From JAKEGK01 sp036507695 (GTDB taxonomy: Bacteria; Pseudomonadota; Gammaproteobacteria; SZUA-152): a DNA stretch of 28,059 nt. Of this stretch, positions 22,851-28,059 are shown piece after piece; position 1 is the stretch's first letter; the number at the start of each line of letters is the position of its first letter. The stretch covers positions 1-28,059 of the forward strand of contig DATCIR010000153.1 of the NCBI GenBank assembly GCA_036507695.1, read 5' to 3'. A model generated the notes under the pieces. That model worked only from the letters and a program-made list of their open reading frames with translations. It searched no databases and was not told where the DNA came from. Both the position numbers and the translations under genes were made by a program.

Positions 22851-24029
22851 ATGAATAACGAACGTTGGATCCTGCCGGAAGGTATCGAAGAACTGCTCCC
22901 TCAGGATGCGTACCGTATTGAATTACTGCGCAGGCAACTGCTGGATATGTTTTCTACCTGGGGATATGAGTTGGTGATCCCGCCGTTTCTGGAATATACC
23001 GAGTCCCTGCTCACGGGTATTGGCAGCGATCTGGATCTTCAGACATTCAAACTCGTCGACCAAAAAAGCGGCCGTATGATGGGGATACGCGCGGATATGA
23101 CACCCCAGGTTGCGCGTATCGATGCCCACCAGCTGGGGCGCGAACAACCCACGCGGCTGTGTTATATGGGGACCGTGCTGCGTACCCACGCCGATGATCT
23201 GTCAAACAAGCGAAGCCTGATGCAGATCGGCGCCGAACTTTATGGCCATGATGGTGTTGCCAGTGACCTTGAGGTTATTCGATTGATGTTGGCCATGCTG
23301 CAACGCATTGGACTCGATGACATTTACCTGGATTTGGGGCATGTCGATATCTTCCGGAGTCTGGCGAAACAGGCAAAACTGGATCGGCAACAGGAAAACC
23401 TGTTATTCGACGCGTTACAGCGCAAAGCCGCTCCCGAAATCACCGCTATCCTCGAACAGGCTAAAATCCCCGCGGCCACACAATCAATGCTGTCAGAGTT
23501 GATATGGCTGAACGGCGGCGTTGATATGCTGAAAAAGGCGCGTAAAACATTGAAAGCTGCTGCGAACAATGTGCAAAAAGCCATTGACAGCCTGGAATTT
23601 ATCGCGGCTCAGCTGCTGAAGCTTAACCCGCAAATTGAGTTGCATTTCGACCTGGCGGAGCTTCGCGGGTATAATTACCACACCGGTGCGGTGTTTGCGG
23701 CGTACAAACCCGGCGCGGGACAGTCGATTGCCCAGGGTGGGCGTTATGATCACATTGGCCAGGTATTTGGCCGGGCGCGCCCTGCCACCGGGTTTACCGC
23801 TGATTTGCGCGCCCTGATGGAATATTCCAGTATTGTCAACGGTGTGGAGCCGGGGATATTTGCGCCGTGCGTGGATGATGATACGCTAACCCAAACGATT
23901 GACGAGTTGCGCGCTCAAGGAAACCGTGTCATTACCGGCCTGCCCGGGCAAACCGGCGACGCCAGAGCGATGGGATGCGACCGTAAACTGGAAAAACAAA
24001 ATGACAAGTGGGTTGTTGTCAACGCATAA
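22851..24029 (+). CDS. hisZ: ATP phosphoribosyltransferase regulatory subunit
   Basis: This 392-residue HisRS-like protein without tRNA-charging activity pairs with the short form of HisG to catalyse the first step of histidine synthesis. The class-II core is visible: Arg-Ala-Asp-Met-Thr-Pro-Gln (motif 2-like region, near residue 80), and Leu-Arg-Gly-Tyr-Asn-Tyr-His-Thr-Gly and Gly-Gly-Arg-Tyr-Asp. The C-terminal anticodon-binding domain of true HisRS is missing. ATG 22851 is used; an in-frame TTG at 22842 would add three residues. No clear ribosome-binding site is seen. The gene's presence implies a short HisG elsewhere. It lies between the DUF2065 gene and purA, as in many gammaproteobacteria. 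Confidence 0.93.
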   Translation: MNNERWILPEGIEELLPQDAYRIELLRRQLLDMFSTWGYELVIPPFLEYTESLLTGIGSDLDLQTFKLVDQKSGRMMGIRADMTPQVARIDAHQLGREQPTRLCYMGTVLRTHADDLSNKRSLMQIGAELYGHDGVASDLEVIRLMLAMLQRIGLDDIYLDLGHVDIFRSLAKQAKLDRQQENLLFDALQRKAAPEITAILEQAKIPAATQSMLSELIWLNGGVDMLKKARKTLKAAANNVQKAIDSLEFIAAQLLKLNPQIELHFDLAELRGYNYHTGAVFAAYKPGAGQSIAQGGRYDHIGQVFGRARPATGFTADLRALMEYSSIVNGVEPGIFAPCVDDDTLTQTIDELRAQGNRVITGLPGQTGDARAMGCDRKLEKQNDKWVVVNA

Positions 24030-24077
24030 TAATCCCCGGCAGTTGAAACAAGGCGATAATAATTCAGGAAACGCGCA

Positions 24078-25370
24078 ATGGGCAAAAACGTAATTGTAAT
24101 TGGCACTCAATGGGGTGATGAGGGAAAAGGAAAAATCGTTGATCTGTTAACGGATCAAGCGAAAGTGGTAGTGCGTTTTCAGGGCGGCCACAACGCGGGT
24201 CATACCCTGGTTATCAAAGGGGAGAAAACAGTTTTACACCTGATACCGTCGGGTATTCTGCGTGACGGCGTGCAATGCCTGATCGGTAATGGCGTAGTGG
24301 TATCGCCCAAAGCGCTGGTGGAAGAAATCGATATGCTGGAATCGCGCGGCATCCCGGTCAGCTCGCGGCTCAATATCAGCGAAGCCTGCCCGTTAATACT
24401 TCCCTACCATGTGGCGCTGGATCATGCGCGGGAAAAAGCGCGCGGCAAGGCGGCGATTGGAACGACGGGCCGTGGAATTGGACCGGCCTACGAAGACAAG
24501 GTTTCGCGCCGGGGATTGCGGCTGGGTGATTTATTACACCGCAAGCGTTTTGCCGCCAAACTCGGGGAAGTGCTGGACTATCATAATTTTGCCTTGAAAA
24601 ATTATTTCAAGGTTGACACCGTTGATTTTCAACAGGTGCTGGAAGAAACCCTGGCCTTGGGCGAACGTATTACACCGCTTATTGCGGACATACCTGAATT
24701 ATTGCATCAATATCAGGTAAAGGGCGACAGCGTTATGTTTGAGGGCGCGCAGGGCGCTTTATTGGACATTGATCATGGCACCTACCCTTACGTGACATCC
24801 TCCAATACCACCGCAGGCAATGCCGGCACCGGCAGCGGTGTGGGGCCGCGCGCGTTTGATTACGTGCTGGGGATTACCAAAGCCTATACAACACGGGTCG
24901 GGTCAGGACCTTTTCCAACTGAGCTGGATGATGCCTACGGCAGGCATCTCGCCGAGAAGGGGCATGAATTCGGTTCGACGACCGGCCGACCCCGCCGCTG
25001 CGGTTGGTTCGATGCGGTTGCCTTGCGCCGCTCGAACAACATCAATAGCGTGTCAGGCCTGTGTATTACCAAGCTGGATGTGCTGGACGGACTTGACAGA
25101 ATACAGATTTGCACAGGTTACAAGTGCAACGGTGAAGAACGCAAAACGCCCCCGGTAGGCGAAGAAGCGTTCGCATCATGTACACCCATTTATGAAGACA
25201 TGCCCGGCTGGAAGGAGTCAACCGTGGGCATCCGGCAATATTCCGATTTGCCCGCTAACGCGCAAGCCTATTTGAAGCGCATTGCGGAAGTGGCGGAACG
25301 GCCCATCGATATTGTATCGACCGGCCCTGACCGCGAAGAGACCATTGTCTTGCGCCATCCTTTTGAATGA
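24078..25370 (+). CDS. purA: Adenylosuccinate synthetase
   Basis: This 430-residue enzyme joins IMP and aspartate with GTP in AMP synthesis. The N-terminal loop Gln-Trp-Gly-Asp14-Glu-Gly-Lys-Gly-Lys and His42 in Gly-His-Asn-Ala-Gly-His-Thr are the catalytic residues and match E. coli numbering closely. The Gly-Thr-Thr-Gly-Arg-Gly-Ile-Gly-Pro motif is also present. AGGAAA lies 8 bases before ATG 24078. A terminator follows, making it the last gene of the hfq-to-purA cluster. Confidence 0.97.
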   Translation: MGKNVIVIGTQWGDEGKGKIVDLLTDQAKVVVRFQGGHNAGHTLVIKGEKTVLHLIPSGILRDGVQCLIGNGVVVSPKALVEEIDMLESRGIPVSSRLNISEACPLILPYHVALDHAREKARGKAAIGTTGRGIGPAYEDKVSRRGLRLGDLLHRKRFAAKLGEVLDYHNFALKNYFKVDTVDFQQVLEETLALGERITPLIADIPELLHQYQVKGDSVMFEGAQGALLDIDHGTYPYVTSSNTTAGNAGTGSGVGPRAFDYVLGITKAYTTRVGSGPFPTELDDAYGRHLAEKGHEFGSTTGRPRRCGWFDAVALRRSNNINSVSGLCITKLDVLDGLDRIQICTGYKCNGEERKTPPVGEEAFASCTPIYEDMPGWKESTVGIRQYSDLPANAQAYLKRIAEVAERPIDIVSTGPDREETIVLRHPFE

Positions 25371-25405
25371 ACAAAATTATTATTCTGTCTGACAAAAACA
25401 TGTAG

Positions 25406-25428
25406 ACGGGGCGGCAAGCCCCGTTTTT
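25406..25428 (+). terminator. Rho-independent terminator after purA
   Basis: ACGGGGC (25406-25412) pairs with GCCCCGT (25418-25424) around GGCAA, followed by a run of T to 25428. It lies 35 bp past the purA stop codon. Confidence 0.9.
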
Positions 25429-25557
25429 GCAATCTGTCATTGTAATAATTTTCAACTTGATTTCGCCGCTGAGCGAGCCCGCTATATATAAAATAATAAT
25501 AAGTTATTTTGTCTCGCCTGAAAAACCTGTGGGTAGGCCAGCACCAAAAAAACTTCA

Positions 25558-25722
25558 ACGCAAAGGCGCGAAGACGCAAAGAATTCAAACTATTACAACC
25601 CTTGCAGTCGTATCGTCAGGATGCGCTATTAGACCGCCAAATCTGGAGCCCAAAATGCGTTCCTCACCTGTTTTTTAGAAATTATCCGGCGCCGCGCCCT
25701 TTGCGCCACGGCGTCTTTGCGT
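25558..25722. repeat. Inverted pair of CGCAAAG-rich repeats
   Basis: The 24-bp segment 25558-25581 (starting acgcaaaggcgcg) is repeated in inverted, imperfect form at 25699-25722, matching at about 18 of 24 positions. Each arm holds CGCAAAG motifs about 15-16 bp apart. I recall CGCAAAGACGCAAAG strings scattered in many bacterial genomes, but did not search. The 117 bases between the arms have no coding signal. The rest of the 408-bp purA-25779 gap holds only the purA terminator and AT-rich sequence. Confidence 0.6.
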
Positions 25723-25778
25723 TTACTATCAGCGTTAAGTTGCCCACGGATTCTTCGGAAGACCCTCTTTTTTTAAGT

Positions 25779-26705
25779 TTAGTAATCACTCTCTTTTTTG
25801 CCGCCACTGCCGTACGTTAAAGCCGTCTGGATTGCGTCCGGCGCACACATGATGGAAGCAAAGCTGTTGCTGCCAATCATGGATAAGTCAGGGAAACTGA
25901 TGGCAATCCGGAATTCAGCAGGCAGTGCATAAACTTTGTTGCCGGCTATCACAATCTCGTAGGGCAAATGGCCGGTTGATCTGACATCCTTGAAGTCAAT
26001 GCGGTCCATAATGTATTTATCGCCGCTGCACTCCACATTTTTCGCTCCAGCCAGACTTACGCCGATGACGGTTTCCTGTTTGCCCGGTATGTCGATGCGG
26101 TATATTTTTTTAACGCCACTTTTGTTATCGGACTGCAACGCGCTTTCGACTTTTTCCAGTGCTTCCTCGTGGGATTTATAATCGGTTAATTGAAGGCGAT
26201 CATCAAAATAAGGCATCAACCACTTGTAATGATATTTACGTAATTTGCCTGCATCTACACCTTTATCAGGACCGTATTCACCCTGGTCGCCCAAGGCTTG
26301 CTTTAGTTGGCCGGCAACATCCGACAAGTCGGATTTCATGCGATAGGCGTGCGCCATGTAAACCGGGTTGGTAAAAGCAACCTGTACCTGGTCTTTGACC
26401 TTAGTCACTGCGACACGCTGGGCGGCGCCAAATGCGCCAAAGTCACTGGCGGCGGCATTTTGCTTTAACGTATCATTGGTCACAATAATAATTGTGGCGT
26501 CAGAATAAGGGGTGTATTCACCCACGATTTCAAAACCTGCACTCGACAGTTTCTCGCGGGTTTCACTCACCGTACTTGCCACGTCACCGGAGGCGGTTTT
26601 GGCAAGAATAAAGGTTTTCAGAAGTGTCTCCGCGCCGGCGCTGAAGCCGGCGAATAAGGTCACGACACCAGCCAACAAGCTGCATAGCAATTTGGATTTA
26701 TTCAT
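25779..26705 (-). CDS. Secreted protein of unknown function (faint DUF302 resemblance)
   Basis: This 308-residue protein starts at the ATG complementary to 26703-26705, with AAGGGG 9 bases upstream. A typical signal peptide covers residues 1-25, probably cut after Ala-Gly-Ala, so it should be periplasmic. The following segments (Ser-Ala-Gly-Phe-Glu-Ile-Val-Gly-Glu-Tyr, and Phe-Thr-Asn-Pro-Val-Tyr-Met-Ala) are faintly like DUF302 proteins; I am not sure of this. Two Cys in the second half could pair. No catalytic motif is recognised. The frame is open upstream to 27140, but that part lacks composition or signals of a real protein. Confidence 0.75.
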   Translation of the reverse strand: MNKSKLLCSLLAGVVTLFAGFSAGAETLLKTFILAKTASGDVASTVSETREKLSSAGFEIVGEYTPYSDATIIIVTNDTLKQNAAASDFGAFGAAQRVAVTKVKDQVQVAFTNPVYMAHAYRMKSDLSDVAGQLKQALGDQGEYGPDKGVDAGKLRKYHYKWLMPYFDDRLQLTDYKSHEEALEKVESALQSDNKSGVKKIYRIDIPGKQETVIGVSLAGAKNVECSGDKYIMDRIDFKDVRSTGHLPYEIVIAGNKVYALPAEFRIAISFPDLSMIGSNSFASIMCAPDAIQTALTYGSGGKKESDY

Positions 26706-26989
26706 TAAGAAGCCCCTTGCGATAGATGACTGTATGATAAGGGTAGTCGTATTACCATCATAAGAAAAGCCAACCGGCGATAAAACCCAAGACCTGGGCG
26801 CGGTAAAAACACTGCCAATGTGTTCGCGGTCAGGAGTTATGACGCCAAGCCGTGGGATTTTCACTTGCATGCAGGCGTCACCAATAATCGTAACGCGCTG
26901 GGAGCGCGCGACCACACGACCCATTTTTTTTCTGACCAACTGAGGAATTAAACCTGCAACGGTTAGTGGCAAATTACGCCGGGCGTCGA

Positions 26990-27178
26990 TTAACCGGGGC
27001 CGGTTTTGGCGGATTCTGATTTTTTCCTCATGGTCCAGAGAACGGGAGCGCCATAGAAAACCACGGCAAAAAGCAGGCTGCTCACTGCCGTGTGCGCCAT
27101 TAACAGGTAACCGAACACCATTAAACCTATCAGTAACCACAACAGGACGATCACGGCTCTTGGAAGATCTTCGGGCAT
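26990..27178 (-). CDS. Small two-helix membrane protein
   Basis: This 62-residue protein has two hydrophobic segments (about 8-27 and 31-48), a short Gly/His turn, and a basic C-terminus (Arg-Lys-Lys), which predicts both ends in the cytosol. No family is recognised. The ribosome-binding site is weak. It lies 284 bp upstream of the secreted-protein gene on the same strand; the gap shows nothing more than that gene's ribosome-binding site. The composition favours a real gene, but short hydrophobic frames also occur by chance. Confidence 0.5.
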   Translation of the reverse strand: MPEDLPRAVIVLLWLLIGLMVFGYLLMAHTAVSSLLFAVVFYGAPVLWTMRKKSESAKTGPG

Positions 27179-27563
27179 AGGCTGATTCTTAAATGCTGAA
27201 TTTTAAGTAATGTATTGGTTTTACAGGCCGGATAACGTCTAGAATCACCTGAATTTTACGCGGCCACTTTTGTTAATAAAATAACCGCATGGTAGCCGCA
27301 ATAGCCGCCGCTTGCAATACGGGAGCCTAGACCGTGGTTCCCGCCAAACCTGGCAACGTAACAGCAGACGCCCGCTGTCCGCGCTTGAGGTGTTTCACCG
27401 GCTCGTGGCGAGACAGGCGGGCAATCCAAACGGGACCTGAGAAACGATGGAACTCAAACCAAAACGGCCTGCCACTTACAATCGGATATAGATTTGGCTA
27501 TACTGCGAAATCAGCGGTTAGGAATCAAACAAAACATTTATCGTAAGTCCCGCAGTCACGCCT
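27179..27563. other. Divergent intergenic region with inverted repeat and promoter
   Basis: No gene is seen. GCCCGCTGTC (27370-27379) and GACAGGCGGGC (27412-27422) form a stem with a one-base bulge around GGTG-TTT-CACC, a candidate structured leader or operator. CGGGA (27319-27323) and TCCCG also pair nearby. A promoter candidate lies at 27476-27504. I could not match the region to a known riboswitch class. Confidence 0.45.
27476..27504 (+). promoter_or_regulatory. Sigma-70 promoter candidate before the Cys-rich gene
   Basis: TTACAA (27476-27481) is followed after exactly 17 bases by TATACT (27499-27504). The -10 matches consensus at 5 of 6 positions, the -35 at 3 of 6. It would start a transcript about 55 bases before the gene at 27564. 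The weak -35 fits an activated promoter. Confidence 0.45.
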
Positions 27564-27956
27564 ATGATCCATTTTGTCAGACCATTGATTGCACTGCTCG
27601 TCATCACCCTGATGACGAGTTTGCCATTACGGCTGGCGGCCGCCGCGCTTTCCAATTCCCCGGCAGAGCCAGCGGTGGAAACTCATTTGCACCCTGGCAC
27701 GGCTGGCAGCGCGGCGACGACGGGCTGCCACGACGCCATGGTGGCCGAGCATTCCTACCCTTCTGCGAGTGCGAATGAATGCTGTGGCGCCGGCGGCTGC
27801 CAGCATTGCACTGATTGTTCATTGTCGATTATTGTATCCAGCATACCGCCAAGCGGCGCACAGTTGGAGATACCACCGCCACAGCCAGCCACGGCGCCGC
27901 TGATCATGCCGCGTGCTGAACGGCTCATCCGGCCTCCCATTCTACTTCCCGGCTAG
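27564..27956 (+). CDS. Exported Cys/His-rich protein, possibly metal-related
   Basis: This 130-residue protein has a signal peptide at 1-27 (hydrophobic core followed by Ala-Ala-Ala). It is followed by a His-containing stretch (His41, His43, His56, His63) and a Cys cluster: Cys55, Cys73-Cys74, Cys79, Cys82 and Cys85, with His81. The C-terminus is Pro-rich and ends Arg-Pro-Pro-Ile-Leu-Leu-Pro-Gly. Small proteins of this make-up often precede copper or heavy-metal efflux genes, and some fall in DUF2946; this is a resemblance only. No ribosome-binding site is clear. The next gene starts 80 bp later on the same strand, which suggests an operon. Confidence 0.65.
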   Translation: MIHFVRPLIALLVITLMTSLPLRLAAAALSNSPAEPAVETHLHPGTAGSAATTGCHDAMVAEHSYPSASANECCGAGGCQHCTDCSLSIIVSSIPPSGAQLEIPPPQPATAPLIMPRAERLIRPPILLPG

Positions 27957-28036
27957 TTTCGCCTGCCGCTGAGCAGGATTGTTTGCGTCCGGTTTTAACG
28001 CCGGCGCTTGATTTTGAACTGTCAGGAGAACTCATA

Positions 28037-28059
28037 ATGCACGACAAAAATCCACCCGT
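28037..28059 (+). CDS. Start of a gene cut by the window end
   Basis: ATG 28037 is preceded by AGGAGAA 6 bases upstream, a strong ribosome-binding site, and opens a frame (Met-His-Asp-Lys-Asn-Pro-Pro) that runs off the window. The product cannot be named. It probably belongs to the same transcript as the Cys-rich gene. Confidence 0.6.

Noticed and set aside
26706..27140. Upstream in-frame extension of the secreted protein by 145 codons
   Set aside because: The extension has no recognisable content, would bury a clear signal peptide in the middle of the protein, and the ATG at 26705 has a good ribosome-binding site.

Overview
The window looks like a chromosomal stretch of a gammaproteobacterium, with mostly housekeeping genes and moderate GC. 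The evidence is the block order hfq-hflX-hflK-hflC-(DUF2065)-hisZ-purA, the tesA/ybbA/ybbP divergent cluster, the ilvB-ilvH-ilvC / psd-like / pssA / leuA series, a DUF3579 gene and close match to gammaproteobacterial protein signatures. Genus cannot be set from sequence alone. No rRNA, tRNA, CRISPR array or intact transposase gene was recognised.

Layout. 1-4000: a short unexplained edge fragment, then periplasmic esterase tesA on the minus strand, whose start codon overlaps that of the divergent ABC transporter pair ybbA-ybbP. 4200-6780: a hybrid histidine kinase (HisKA, HATPase, REC, Hpt) and a stand-alone receiver, together a complete four-step phosphorelay without an output domain in view. 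6790-6990: a 178-bp MITE-like element with inverted ends and a 9-bp direct repeat on each side. 6990-8262 (minus strand): a small membrane-anchored DUF4124-like protein, a MIF (macrophage migration inhibitory factor) homologue and a DUF3579 protein. 8263-9112: an 850-bp non-coding stretch with a strongly structured element before ilvB. 9113-16073: branched-chain amino acid synthesis (ilvB, ilvH, ilvC, leuA) interrupted by two phospholipid genes (a psd-like gene lacking catalytic residues, and pssA); leuA is preceded by a leader ORF with five consecutive Leu codons. 16093-18333: family-4 uracil-DNA glycosylase, rimI, miaA. 18536-25370: hfq, hflX, hflK, hflC, a DUF2065 gene, hisZ and purA, closed by a terminator. 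25371-28059: a repeat-bearing gap, a secreted protein of unknown function, a small membrane protein, and a Cys/His-rich exported protein at the head of a possible metal-handling operon that runs off the window.

How the genes work together. IlvB/IlvH form acetohydroxyacid synthase, IlvC the next step of Val/Ile/Leu synthesis, and LeuA commits 2-ketoisovalerate to leucine; both ilvB and leuA have leader regions that suggest RNA-level control. HflK/HflC form the membrane complex that modulates FtsH, Hfq and HflX act on RNA and ribosomes, and MiaA modifies tRNA. HisZ implies that the organism uses the short form of HisG elsewhere.

The points most worth a second look are the structured ilvB leader, the leucine leader peptide, the MIF homologue, the Psd-like protein without catalytic His and Ser, the MITE with its target duplication, and a recurring pattern of 7-16 bp tandem duplications in intergenic DNA, one of which carries repeated Shine-Dalgarno-like cores.
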